A stretch of 64,000 nt of DNA from Aspidiotus rigidus (lineage: Eukaryota; Arthropoda; Insecta; Hemiptera; Diaspididae): positions 11,990,501-12,054,500 of the forward strand of contig JAVHKY010000001.1 of the NCBI GenBank assembly GCA_035079385.1, in the 5' to 3' direction. Position 1 is the stretch's first letter. Each line of letters starts with the position of its first letter. Shown here piece by piece: positions 1 through 11,340 of this stretch. The notes under the pieces are model-generated. The model was not told where the DNA came from, ran no database searches, and saw only the letters and a list, made by a program, of their open reading frames with translations. The position numbers were made by a program, and so were the translations under genes.

Positions 1-1730
1 TAGAAAATTATACCTACCTGTAACATAGTTGCGAACGAAACCATAAAAACGTCGATCCGAACAAATATGTATGTTCCGATAAAAGAATACTCTTCTATTA
101 GTAAGCGTGGGACGAGTTTCTTCTAATATTACAAGATATAAAAATATATTATACGGTGCAGAAGATACGACATATGTAAAAAAAAAAAAAAAAAAGAGGT
201 AAATTTAATTTGTACTCGAGTATTCTTCATCTCTTTCTTTCCCTTGTATTACAATCTACCTCTTCTTTTTTGTATTCGTTTGGTAAATATGGCGTGAATT
301 TGTCGCTTCATAAATTATTCTAATAAAACGGACTGTGATCAATGCTGTAGCAAGTGTCATAAGATCCGAAAAAAAAAAAAACATGTACACCGAAACTCGC
401 GAGGATAGGTCACAGAATAAATAATTCCGATTTATTAGAAATCGTTGACTCGATTACGAGGACTATTAATTTTTTCGACTAGTAGCTACCTTTCGTTCCT
501 GGTTATAACTATAGACCTACAGTTAATACGAGTTCACGCGACAAGTCGTGATTATAACATTGTCGCATATTAGAGAGACCGTGTTCGAAAATCAATTCGA
601 CATCTGGTTTGCGTACGATGATTTCCATCCGTTCGGGACTAAATAATGATCCGTATGGACCTCGAAATCACGACGACACGAGCAAAAAGAAACCTGTGTC
701 CTGTGCTGGACATATTCATAAACGGTCGGTATACAATGTGGTGATGACGAACACGTGTTATGGGGTGGTATCTAGGCGTTAATTCTTACATGTTCTTATC
801 CCGTTTCCGGTACTGAAAACCGATGCTGTTCGAGGGCCGCGAGATAAAGGTCTGCTGCGACCCGCGTATGAAATTTCATCGGAACACGAGCTGCTACATT
901 GCCGCCAGCGCGCCGGAAAACCGTGAGTTACTTAAAGCCGGATAATTGGTCTGTTGACGTGCGCGTCTCGCTGTAAATGTGCCTTTGTTTTTGTTTCTTC
1001 ACGATCGAAGAAGAGTTGATCCGTCGATCCGAACCCAATACGGGACATCTCCACGCTTCGCGTATGTTTTTGACTCGTCTCGTATTCTTCGAGTCGAATA
1101 TCCGAACGAAGAGTCGAGTGTACAGATACTGCACGTTTCTTAATTAGGAACACGTTTTCGTAGAGGATTAATTTTTTAAATGACGAAAGGAAAGCCGCTA
1201 TGTAATCTGATGCCCAGGACGAGCGTATGTACGTACTAGAATTTCTCTCGATATGAGTGAATTCACATTCCTCGATCTTCATTTTTCGCACTAAAAGATA
1301 TGTGTCTCAGGAGAAGGAACGACGAGTCGCGAGTGAAAGAGAAGGAGGGTTCGGTACACCCCAGATGCTCATGGAAAGACGCAAAAACTTCTGTGATTTT
1401 TGATAATTCTCTCCTCCCTTCAAATTACGTTATTGTGAATGTTGGCACTCTCAATTTGACCACGCGTGACGCAAATTTCTGACTGACTCTCAGTTCAAAG
1501 ATTTTGTAAGCGCTGCTCTACGGGGTTCTAGCCATTTCCGGGTCCTTGTCTCCTTTAAACTTACAAGTACTAGGATTGTGGAGTAAATTTCGCGCTTATT
1601 CCCTCCATCAGGGCCGTGCTGTCTGATATTATATGTGCGATTTGTGGTTCGAGACTCCATTGGTTCAGAGTTGAGGGCATAAGAGTTGTTCCATACGGTG
1701 TATAAAAGTTATCAAATCAGAGATCGCTCA
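1..1730. other. Gene-free left edge
   Basis: AT-rich, apparently single-copy DNA. The open frames at 928-1482 lie in several overlapping phases and resemble no family known to me. There is a poly(A) run near 180. I see no repeat, RNA gene or convincing exon. Confidence 0.5.
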
Positions 1731-2020
1731 CCGAATGAGTGAGACTGAAAATCCAAGGCCACCTGGTTTGAGAAGACGTATTCTCTGGGCGAACCCCCTT
1801 TCAAAGTGTGGTCATCGATCCATATTTAAATTCGGAGAGAATTACATCGTGACACGGCAGCCATTGGACGGTTTATCGCTCGACATCTTGAAATATATGA
1901 CCACAATCATCCTTAACTTGAAGTACATTGGTAAAGTAAATGTTTTTATTGGTAATCTTTCAAGTGTATTCGATTGGCATTTCCTTCCACTAGGTGAATT
2001 TCCCCTCCGTAGAGCGTTTA

Positions 2021-2903
2021 TTATCCACAGAGTGATTGGTTGAAATACAGAAACGTAACAAATGACAAGAGAGAATAAAATACAATCGAAAAAATGTAAA
2101 CAAAGAAAAATAAACAAATTTTAGGAAGAATCTCTTGAAAAAACTTGCGACGCATTTCGGAATACTTAAGGTGTTTTATCGACGGGCAACTTATGACTGA
2201 TGAGAAATTGGCCATCGCAAGCTTGAATCATCTATTTGTAGAACATACCAGACAAACGGGCTGGTGTACATGGATTGAAGATCGTTCAGCAGGTTTTTAC
2301 CAGTACGTTTGTAAATCCTGTCTCCACCCAATTCAAGGGTAAACTTGCTGGAAGGCCGGAGAGAATTCATGAAGAGGAGGAGGGATGTGAGCTTAGAATC
2401 AGTGCCCGTCCAGATAAGAAGAATATCGTCCACATACCTAGCCCAGAAGCGGACAGGAGAGGCAGTGGGAGAAGATAAGATGTTGTCTTCAAGAGAGCTA
2501 AGGTACACATCCGCTACGAGAGCGCTGAGCGGTCTTCCCATGGGAGACCATCGGGAAATTCGTAGGTGGTGTCATCAAACTCACACAGGTTACGTTTGAC
2601 ACCGATTTCGATGAGGCGCTTAAATTCGCTAATAACACTGCCATCGATAGACTGTTTGGAGAGAAGCTCGCACATAATGCTGGTAGCTTCAGCGGTGGGA
2701 ATGGAAGTGTACATTGAAGCAATATCGAAGGAGAGGAGGCGAGCACCGAAAGGGATTTCCTTACCACCTAGTAGCTCAGTAAGGTGGACCGAACCTTTCA
2801 CCGAGTATCTTGACTCGTATCTGGAGTATGTCACAAACCAGGAACAGAGAAATTTTCTTGTCATTTGTTACGTTTCTGTGTTTCTACCAATTACTCTGTA
2901 TAT
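2021..2903 (-). mobile_element. Penelope-like element relic with short inverted flanks
   Basis: A reverse-transcriptase relic (2191-2864, minus) lies between two inverted copies of a roughly 50-bp sequence at 2021-2070 and 2856-2903. Both arms contain an ATTGG or CCAAT-type core and the same AAACGTAACAAATGAC string in opposite orientation. Inverted terminal pseudo-LTR fragments are a known feature of Penelope-like elements, and the larger copies elsewhere in this window have the same arrangement. The element is heavily deleted: no GIY-YIG domain is visible here. Confidence 0.65.
2191..2864 (-). pseudogene. Penelope-type reverse transcriptase fragment
   Basis: Two overlapping minus-strand frames encode successive parts of a Penelope-type reverse transcriptase. 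The upstream frame (to 2864) has motif A, LLSFDIASMYTSIP. After a frame change near 2530 the second frame has the GLPMGRPLSALVADVY turn and the catalytic box WARYVDDILLIW, followed by the FTLELGG region. The active-site YVDD is intact, but the frameshift and the missing N-terminus and endonuclease mean it cannot make a whole protein. It is a different subfamily from the copies at 18.9, 29-31 and 55-59 kb. Confidence 0.75.
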
Positions 2904-3836
2904 CAGGAATCGTACTTTTGAGGATTCCATCAATTATTTAGTCCAGTATCCAATTGATTGTCCTTGTATGCTGAACTTCTCTCTCCTTCTTTATCGGTTG
3001 TACGTGTGTGTCTGTGTGTTAATTTACATTTGTCGTGTATGCGATGCAGTTTATTAGGTTGTCCGTGTCGATCGTACCTTACCCAACGATGAACCACTCC
3101 GACAGTCTCGAGTTAGAATGTAGGGAATTACAATTGTTGGTTCTTTCTTATTTCTTGGCTGTCAACATTTCTATTTTGATTGGTTTTAGTGTCCTCCAGG
3201 CTAATTACCCCTTTATTTTGACAGTAGAAATTCCTCTTCTCTCTATTGGGTACCGTTCGAAGTTGAGAAAGAGTCTATCGATTTCTTACCAAAAGTCGTA
3301 ACGTCCATTCAGCTTTCGAACTTCTTTTTTCTTCTTTAATTAAGTCCGCAATAGTCTGTAGAATCTTTGCAAATATGCTTTATACCTAGTGAATCCTTTC
3401 ATATTCATATTTTTCAAGGTTGCTCATGTTTTCCATCGACTTCGAGCTATTTCCGGCTGGAGGACGCCTCGAGAGAGATATTTTCGAAGATAGGTCAAGA
3501 TAGTATGTGCTTCTGGATAGTGTTGGAAAAATGCCTGTCCTCCCCCTCGATTTGGAGTGAATTTTAATAACTTGCTAATTTTTTAGATTATGGAAATCAT
3601 AGGCGAATCAACAATAATTTAATAAACAATATTATCCAAAGAGAAAGAAAAATAATAATAAATAGCATATGCCGTAACCCATTGATTGATATAATGTACA
3701 AACGTACCTTCAACTACAGTTTGAAAACAACTTTCAGAAAAAAAACGATATAGATTAATATAAAAAGATTTTAAACAAGTTCCGAAAAAGTCATAATATT
3801 GAAAAATCGGAAAAATAAGAAGTAATACAATAAAAT
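2904..3836. other. Gene-free spacer
   Basis: Short open frames at 3035-3301 and 3367-3567 show no recognisable motif. A-rich towards the right end. Nothing else seen. Confidence 0.45.
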
Positions 3837-4565
3837 GGGATTAGGGTGTTACACCGAAAGATTTTTCACTTAAAAAAATTCACCGATTAAGATTCACCTA
3901 CAGATAATTCACCTGATAGAAGTAGTGGTTCACCATATGGTAAGTTCACCGAAAAAATTCGATTATATTTTTATTATTGGATTTAATTAATCAGTTTAAG
4001 TTAAATAATAATAAAAAATTAATTTAATAATTTCATTTTTGATATTTTATTTATTAAAATAAATTTTATATCATTTTTTATATTTTCAATTATTATTTAT
4101 TTTTATATTTTAATTAAATTTAATTTTGGAAAAAAAATGAATAAAGTAGGTAAAATAAAATAATTTGAATTATTATAATTTTTAAATAATCATTTATTGA
4201 AATAAAAATCATTTTTCAACATTTTTAAACAAAATTTTAAATAAATAAAATTGATTTAATAAAATAAAAATCTTAATATTATAAAAATAGAATCTAATTT
4301 AATAATTTAATTTAATTAATATTCGACTCATAAATATTAATATTTTAATTAAATAAATTTTCTTATTATTATTTGAATAATTTTATAAAAATAAAATTTG
4401 GTATATCAAAGCATGAAATAAAAGTCGAACAGTTGATTGAAAAACGTGAATTTCGTCGTCGGTGAAAAAAAAAGACTGACAAGTGAACTTTCCTGTCGGT
4501 GATGTGTACATTCTTTCAAAAAGACTTACTCGGTGAAAAATCTATCGGTGAACTGGTCATATTCC
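3837..4565. mobile_element. AT-rich non-autonomous element with reiterated TTCACCGA inverted ends
   Basis: The left 110 bp carry about seven copies of a short motif close to TTCACCGA (near 3851, 3866, 3879, 3894, 3908, 3930 and 3944). The right 110 bp carry the complementary TCGGTGAA motif about five times (near 4459, 4480, 4496, 4530 and 4545). The outer ends pair as an inverted repeat, with CACCGA, one or two bases and AGATTTTTCAC on the left matching the complement of the right end. The interior is extremely AT-rich and non-coding. This is a foldback or MITE-type DNA element. No clear target duplication could be read, so its superfamily is open. Confidence 0.6.
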
Positions 4566-4744
4566 AATAATAATAATTAATGATTTGAAATTTTCAAACT
4601 ACATATTTTAATATTCAGATGTTGCGATAATGTTCACCTCCTGAAATAGGATAATTGAGAAGGAAAAAATTATGTGCCTGAACATGATCGTATCGTCTTT
4701 TGTTTGAAACGTTTTGCACAATACAAATGAATACTCACGCAAAA

Positions 4745-6402
4745 TCATTTGTAGCCTGCTGCAGCAATTTCCTCTAGTCCTGCCTTAGCCTTTGTCGTCA
4801 GATCAAAATCATTCGGATCCATTGAAATAGCTTTGTTATTAAATCAGAAAAGTGTCGGATTACACAAGACTAAGCTGAACATTATTTCAATTTGCTAAAA
4901 TAGTCACTGTATGTATGAGACAATGGAACAAATTTCATGTCGAGAACCGAAGACAGTTGACTAAACAATCGTAATTGAGGTCCATGCCCCCAGCTCCCCT
5001 CAGATCGAATTTCGTGGCGGTAATAGATTCATTCGGTTGTGCTGCATTTGCGGGATCGTGCTGTCGTTCTTTCCCCTTCAACTGTTTGAGGGGGCAGTAC
5101 ATACATGAGACACCCCCTCTAATTACATTTCTGAGCCAGAAAGGGAGATTGACTACGGTCCGCGCATGATCAAAACGAGTAAACGTGCAGAAATTCAGTA
5201 CGGAGAGGGTTATCTTTAGCAGCATACATACGGGGCGAAATTTTTAGCAATTTTTGGATTTTCCGTCTGCTCCTTGATTCTCGCCTCGAGTTCACAACGG
5301 AAGAGGAACCTTTGTAAACTCACATTGTTCCGCTCTCACGCTACGAAAATTTCCGTGTATTTCCTGGGCCGATCGCGGGGCTGTAGCCGATCTCTCACCG
5401 CGAGTCCAAAACAGGAAACGAGTCTCTTGGCATCATGAGAGTTTCCTGGACACGGACCTTAGCCAATCTCTCACCGTGTCGAGTTTATAGCAGAAGACAA
5501 TGATCAGTGGACAAGAGTGCCAGAACAAATTTACGATTCTCTAATATCTACCACTTGTACAAATGAGGTTTGGTGTATCTCCAGTCACCAAAAGGTTTGA
5601 GGGGAAAGGGGCCACCACAATAAATAAAATAAAAAAAAAACTCAGCAAAAATATAGCACACACGATTCAACCCATTTTCAGACTAAAAATTGAATGGGAT
5701 CGGAATCTCACTTGTGGGGAAAGAGATCAGCACAAACGAATCATCCCACTTTCAGCTCAAACTTCGATTTGAGGGGAGGGCTGAATCCAACAAAGAATCA
5801 TTCTCCTCATCTTATTGTTATCCTCGTATTGAATGATCAGCATCTTAAAAAGACGTACACAATTTTGCAGGAGTTCAGAGCTCGAGATTTTTGTATATTA
5901 TAAGTAATTTTTGCTGTCCATACACTTGGACCTCCCTTGTTCAAAACCAAGTTATTTATTCGCGTGTTCGAAATATTTCTAGGTAGTTTCGCCTGGTCTT
6001 CCTCTGCGTCTGGAGGAATTTCACAAAATTGAAATTTGTTCCGTTGTACTCTGATGTATTTTCATGAGATGCGCTCACCTTTCGCATAATGTTTTTTCGC
6101 TTCTTTGAGTTCACCAACTGATCTAAGCCCCTCTCCTAACCTAAAGAAGTCGTATGGATCTGATGATGACTGTTGTGCCGCTAAATTGAAATCTCGCTTA
6201 GCATCGCTTATCTTTTCCAGCTTGAAGTTATCATTTCCTCGCCCTATGTAATTCTTCATAAGCTCTTGCCCTTCATTCTAAACACAAGATCTTTACGTGA
6301 GTAAGTGGCGAGAGAGATGAAAATAAGAGAAAGATATTTCACTGCTTACAATACTTTGAGTTCGTAATTGAATAGTGCGTACAATTTCTTGTCTTTCATT
6401 TT
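4745..6402 (-). CDS. TPR-containing protein, three 3' exons (5' end not found)
   Basis: Three minus-strand exons splice in one frame: 6402-6350, 6277-6079 and 4830-4745 (stop TGA at 4745-4747). Exon edges are cgcag/, /gtaagc, tttag/, /gtgagc and acaaag/, with phases 0 and then 1 agreeing across both introns. The joined product reads NERQEIVRT..., then GEGLRSVGELKEAKKHYAK and AISMDPNDFDL. The last two parts make a classic tetratricopeptide helix pair (A..Y.KAI..DP), and the intron falls inside it. TPRs bind partner proteins; the specific protein is not recognised. The 1.25-kb last intron carries a minisatellite-like segment. Upstream exons beyond 6402 were not identified. The last acceptor has a weak pyrimidine tract but gives by far the best protein. 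Confidence 0.6.
5240..5545 (+). repeat. Dispersed copies of the ~120-bp minisatellite unit
   Basis: Two units containing AGCCGATCTCTCACCGCGAG-like cores (near 5390 and 5463) with the adjoining 'gag-tttaca-acggaag' block match the long array at 49.7-51.4 kb. They lie inside the last intron of the TPR gene on the opposite strand. Confidence 0.6.
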
Positions 6403-6534
6403 CTGCGAGGTAAAAATAATTGCGTTAACGTTTGCGTTATTTGTTGTGGTATATTAGCAGGAAAATCAAGATGAAGAGGGTGAGTTATTAACAAAATTTT
6501 AGGGCAATTCTAAATATTCGTGCGTCGATAAAAG

Positions 6535-7181
6535 TTGATCTTTTGTATACGAAAAAGGAGGCTGACTACTTGCAGTCAAAGTCTAATATTTCTCCTTCCA
6601 GAAATATACAAACTTGCTCATGAGTTCATGACTCAATATCGGATCATATTACTCAATTTATGTACCATTGAGAGCCCTGAAAAGAGAGGGGAAAATGTTA
6701 ACAAGCTCGCGAATATTCATACTGTATTCGATTTTTTTTTCTCCAAAATTGGGGAAAAAAAAAATTCTATGAGTTACAAACCCGAAAGATTCCTTGACTG
6801 GCATCACTATCATGAAATATACCGAATACAGTTTCATAATCATCTTTTATAGAAATTATTATTTTTTGTAGTACAGTAGACGATTTTTCTTAGCGCGAAC
6901 ACTGATGATTTTTCATGAGAAATGAGCAGGAATATGACGAAGTAACTCGAGGTTACTTGGATGAGCAGATTTTTTCCAATTTTTCAATACATTTGTATAA
7001 GTATACAAATAAAATACTAGAAAATACGAACGATCTCGATTGTTCAAGTGTTATGTTGAGATTATTTAATGTGAGTTATTCATGTTTTTACGTTTTAGAT
7101 ATATGTGATAGAATAAACAATGTTTGGTTAGACTTCAGAACACAAACATGTAAAAAATTGCTCTTTTTCAACGAAAGTTGA
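6535..7181 (+). other. Two consecutive open frames, unassigned
   Basis: Plus-strand frames at 6535-6852 (105 codons) and 6915-7181 (88 codons) follow each other closely. They have balanced composition, for example YKLAHEFMTQYRIILLNL and QEYDEVTRGYLDEQIFSNF. A GTGAGT donor-like site follows LRLFN at about 7071. I do not recognise a family and no start is convincing. They could be exons of an unknown gene divergent from the TPR gene, or chance frames in AT-rich DNA. Confidence 0.2.
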
Positions 7182-8400
7182 AAATTTTTTTTCTTTTGTT
7201 TGCCGCGAAAGACTGATTTAGTCGATATACGAAAGGTGGTTGAATAGAATACTTCGAGGAACAAAATGAAAATTCGTTTATTTTTTTTTCTTCTTTTTTT
7301 CACTCCAAATTTGGACGATGTTGAAATTTCTCCTCTTATATTCGACTGAGCTTATTCTAATACTTTCCGCATGTTACAGGCTTCAATAATCTTCTCTACG
7401 AGAATGAGATATTTTCTTCGAAGATGAACACAGTTATTTAAGAGAGGAACCTACGATCTAGTTTGGGAACTTGAAAAATTTTCCGAGATTCGACGTTTGA
7501 ACTAAATATGAGTATATGAAATGGGAGACTTGGAAAATTTTCAACCTTTGAACGGCCGAGGAATACTGTAGCGGACAAGTGAGTGAGCCCTGGAGAGCTA
7601 GTGAGCCAAACATACAGTATACCAAACTTATATCAGGTGAAAAATGGGGGCGAACGAGTGGAAGCTAGTGAGCCCGGGGAGCTGGTAGTTAGTCTATAAC
7701 ATAAAATAAGACAGGTGGCAAACGAATAGTCTAACACAATGAACTAGAGAGTGAAAAGTCCCTCTCTTCTCATGCGAGACTTACATCCTTCTATGTCGTG
7801 GCCCTCTTTCTTAAATAGTTGCCACAGCCAACTGACAACAGGAGTTTGAAGGATGAAACGGTCTTATGACGAGAACAATTTCGTAATGTCATTCTTAGAG
7901 TGAGGATTTTCGTGCGGTAAAAATTGGCCAAAGCAGTAAAAACACTAGAGAATGCAATAAAAACGTGCAACAAAAATCAGGTATGTGCAATAAAAATCTG
8001 AAAACGTGCGGTATGCAACTATGACCATAAAAGGTATATGAATTACCAAAATCGACCAATAAGCGACCGATGAACACGGCATGAAACGGCCAAAACACGA
8101 GCTGAATAAACAATAAGCAGCCCAAATCAGACAAAAAATAACGGAAAATTACCGAAAGTGAGAGGAACCAACCTGTAAATGACCTGAACTGACCGAAATT
8201 ATCCAAAAACATTAAAAGCTGAACAGAGTGGAATGAAAAACGACCACACAACGGCATAAAATTATAAAAATCAACAAAAAAAAGAGACAAAATATGAAAA
8301 AAAATTAAATACTTTCACCAAAGACATATCAGAATAATAAAGGCACACCCTGAAGAAGTTCACATAGAAAGAAAGAATTTATTTTTACGAAAATTGACAG
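7182..8400. other. Gene-free, with A-rich degenerate short-period repeat
   Basis: 7560-7690 repeats a 'gtgagcc...gagct' phrase a few times. 7900-8290 is a degenerate run of short A-rich phrases such as GACCAAAA, GCAATAAAAA and AACGGC, resembling 11030-11340. The minus frame at 7895-8290 is a by-product of this low complexity. No gene seen. Confidence 0.5.
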
Positions 8401-8406
8401 TAGTCT

Positions 8407-8675
8407 TCACTCGAAGCCTTCTTTTTTCAATCCTGTACACTTGCAGATAGCATCAATCGAAAACCCTTTGGCGAGCCTTGATTTCGCAACCTCTATTTTA
8501 CCCTCCATCTTCTTCTCATTTTCAAAGTCCTCGAGGAAATCGTCCGAAGTATTTATTTTTTCGCTGTTGATCTGTTAGACTAGATAGTTCTTTCAATCTC
8601 CTGGGTCCATCTGGAAATTACGTAGTTGTTGAACGGCTGCCTGAATGTCAGGGTGTTTTTCCCCCAAGTAAATTC
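8407..8675 (-). pseudogene. Decayed C-terminal part of a bacterial-type Rpn nuclease/transposase
   Basis: One minus-strand frame, broken by two stops, reads EKHPDIQAAVQQLRNFQMDP and then, after the stops, EGKIEVAKSRLAKGFSIDAI followed by CKCTGLKKEGFE and a stop. The end matches the characteristic tail of bacterial Rpn-family (PD-(D/E)XK) recombination-promoting nucleases, where an EGK..VAK.LL..G.SI..I...TGL..EE helix pair closes the protein. The preceding segment resembles the 'LE.LS.DPE.R' stretch of that family. The catalytic domain is absent. In an insect nucleus this suggests old DNA from a bacterial symbiont. The call rests on motif recall only. Confidence 0.4.
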
Positions 8676-9159
8676 ACCATTTCTTAGTCTACCATATGAA
8701 TTTTTCTGAAAATTATATTAGTCCTAGACTAGGCCGAAGACCAAGGCTGGGTTAGAGTACAGCTCTGTACTGATGATCCCAGCGGGTGATAGGATGCACT
8801 AGTATAATCCCAGTAAAAAGATTGTGGGGAGGTCCTAACCTAGGTCAAGTCCAGTATAATACTGTAGTTTATGATAGTACAGTACTATTTAATATACTAG
8901 AGAACTGTACACACGCCCGGACATCCAAAAATAAATTTCAGAATGAGGGGTAAGGCTGAGATTCGACGTTGAAAATTTTCTCTGTCCCAAGGTCATGGTC
9001 GCACGGACACTTGGACGCAGATTTCAAGATTAGGGTAGGAATAGAGAAAAGACATGAAACAAAACATCAGCTACATATTTAAATATTATATGAAATATTG
9101 GATCATTAATTATATCGATTCAAATTTTTATTGGATTTTTTATTTAAATAAATCATTTT

Positions 9160-9866
9160 TCATATTCAATTGACATGTTTATTAATTCATGTATAATTTT
9201 TTTTACTTATGGATGAAAATTTTGTTTTTTCCATAGAAATTTAACATCAATAATCTTCATTTTAATATTTTTACACATATTACGTAGATTAATTTATAAA
9301 AATTTTAATAAAGTTTAAAATATGATATTCTGGATTATTTATAATGGTTTTATTAATAATTTCTTCTCTTGGCTACTCTCTTGTTTGATTGAGCAAGAAT
9401 AGTTATTACTAATTTTATTGTTGTTATTCCATTAATTGGCAATAAATTGATATATTTAATTTGAGGTAATCGATTTATTAACAATATTTTAATTAATCGA
9501 TTTTTTTCAATTCATTTTATTTCAGCTGTTATAATTTTTATACTTTCAATCATTCATTTGATTATTTTACATATTAACAAATCATCAAATCCTTTAAATT
9601 TAAATAATGATATTGATCAGATTAATTTAAACCCTTTATTTATTTTTAAAGATTAATATTATTATTATTCTTATATATTTTTTTAATAATCAATATAATT
9701 ATTCCATTAAAAATGAATAATCCAGATAATTTTAATTTCTTTTATCGGTTCTAAACCATCTAAAGAACCTTATATTGTAATTGTAAATCAAATAATAATT
9801 ATTTCTTTTTTAATATTCATTTTAATTTATATTCATGAATTAATTATTAATAAAATCATTAAATAA
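9160..9866 (+). pseudogene. Nuclear mitochondrial copy of cytochrome b
   Basis: Reading TGA as Trp, consecutive frames give cytochrome b in order. First comes FILIFLHILRRLIYKNFNKV (9235-9320), the helix with the distal haem region. Then VITNFIVVIPLIGNKLIY, LIWGNRFINNILINRFFSIH and HLIILHINKSSNPLNLNND, followed by the NPLFIFKD end of that block (9402-9652). Last comes the C-terminal GSKPSKEPYIVIVNQ block (9750-9866). Frameshifts lie near 9330 and 9400, and the segment between the PDNF-like site and the C-terminal helix is deleted. The frameshifts and deletion show a dead nuclear copy. It forms one insertion with nd1 immediately downstream on the opposite strand. Confidence 0.85.
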
Positions 9867-9924
9867 AAATAATTAAAATATAAATAATAAATATAAAAAA
9901 AAAAAATTTGTTTTCATATAACTT

Positions 9925-10945
9925 TCATTATTAAATCATAACAAAATCGAATAATAAATATCCGAATTCATAAGAATAATAATAGAATTATTAAATTAAA
10001 AATTTCTATAAAATTATAAATTTAAATGATCTTAATTCTAAATTAAATCCAGAAATAAGTTCGGACTCACTTTCATAAAAATCAAATGGAAGTCGTAATA
10101 ATTCTATTAATAAAATTATTAATCATATAAAAAGAAAAATAAAATTTATAATATTGAAAACTTATATTTTTGTTGATAAATTCAATTCAATTCAATAACG
10201 CCTTTGTTTTAAACTATGATACATGCATTTTAACAAATAAGTGCCGATGCCCCTTAGGGGGCGAGTGGCAGGCGCGATTATTATTATTATATATAACTGC
10301 AGAATTGGAAAAATGAAAAAAACATTTTAAAAAATGAAAAATGGAAAATGGGAGGGGGGGGGGGACAAAAAGAAACAGAAAAAATTATCATCAACAACAA
10401 TATAAATAATATGCAATAACAAGATGAAATAACGAAATATAATATAAAGAAACGTACAACAAACACAACTATTTACCAACAACTGTTCACCAATACATAT
10501 AACAATATTAAATTTGAATATAATTAAAATAAAAAAATAATAGGTAACATTATAATTAATAAAATATCATAAGATAAAAACTGAATAATAGCCCGAATAA
10601 AACTAATTTGTACATAATATATGGATTTTTGTACTAATAAATAAAAAATTAAGAATAATAATTTAATTACTATAAATAACAATAATAATAAAAAAATTAT
10701 TTTTCCTAATAATCAATAATTAAAAATTAATTAATATTCAAAAATATAAATTGATTATTAAAATTAAATAAAATAAAAATATTTACTTTTAATTAAATAT
10801 AAATATAAATGTTCTTTTAACAATAACTTGATTATACCTGATGAAAATTCCAATCTTATTATTTTTTGTTCAATTAATAAAAAAAAAACCTGTTCTAATT
10901 AATATTAACAAAACTAAAATCAATAATTTTATTTATTATCTACAT
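9925..10945 (-). pseudogene. Nuclear mitochondrial copy of nd1, split by an insertion
   Basis: On the minus strand, from 10945 down, the frames give the ND1 N-terminus (GFFFLLIEQKIIRLE, then SSGIIKLLLKEHLYLY). Next comes SFIRAIIQFLSYDILLIIML near 10600-10540, matching the family's LRAVAQTISYEVSLAL. After a roughly 300-bp insertion comes ELLRLPFDFYESESELISGF near 10130-10050, matching the family's NRTPFDFAEGESELVSGFN. The C-terminal part decays towards 9925. Cytb (+) followed by nd1 (-) is the ancestral arthropod arrangement. The serine tRNA normally between them could not be recognised. Confidence 0.82.
10197..10500. mobile_element. Short insertion inside the NUMT
   Basis: The two halves of nd1 are separated by non-mitochondrial DNA. 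It holds a GC-rich CCCCTTAGGGGGCGAGTGGC segment, an (ATT)n run, a poly(G) run and an A-rich stretch. The (ATT)n next to a GC-rich block looks like the 3' tail of a SINE or LINE fragment. No target duplication was identified. Confidence 0.4.
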
Positions 10946-11029
10946 ATTTTATTTAAATTCTACATTTTAATTTTAATAACATTCAATTTTCCAATTCAAT
11001 AACTATGTTTCGACTGATTCAATAAATTT

Positions 11030-11340
11030 TCAACGACCAGAAAACGATTAAAATTGACCAAAATCAACCAAGAACGTTCAAGTGAAGGAGAATAACCGAA
11101 GACGGCTAAAATTGACCAAAAAGTTCATAATGGACCAACAAACGTCCAACATCGACCATAATTGACCCAGAACAAGAAACAACGACCAAAATGTACAAAA
11201 AATGTTCAAAATGAACTCGACAATATGATTACAAAAATTACCACGAGCGAAAAAAATAACCAGGCAAGGACCTAATTTGACCAAAGAACGACCAGACACA
11301 GATGAAAATTGACCAAATATAAGGTAAAGAAATCGTTTAA
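11030..11340. repeat. Degenerate GACCAAAA-type short-period repeat
   Basis: About 300 bp made of phrases like AATTGACCAAAA, AACGACCA and GTTCAAAATG in imperfect succession. Similar composition occurs at 7900-8290, on the other side of the NUMT. The minus open frame at 11078-11299 is a product of the repeat. Confidence 0.5.

Noticed and set aside
3960..4400. Extremely AT-rich core considered as a second mitochondrial insertion
   Set aside because: No cytochrome, NADH-dehydrogenase or rRNA pattern could be read in any frame. The reiterated inverted ends explain it as a transposable element.
5837..6009. An alternative last exon for the TPR gene (acceptor at 6010, 57 codons)
   Set aside because: It is phase-compatible, but its protein has no TPR character. 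The exon at 4745-4830 completes the helix pair with A..MDPND and is far more convincing.
6461..6479. A 19-bp plus-strand micro-exon between TATTAGCAG and GTGAGT
   Set aside because: The splice sites look good but no flanking exons in a consistent frame were found, and the region is better explained as upstream of the minus-strand TPR gene.
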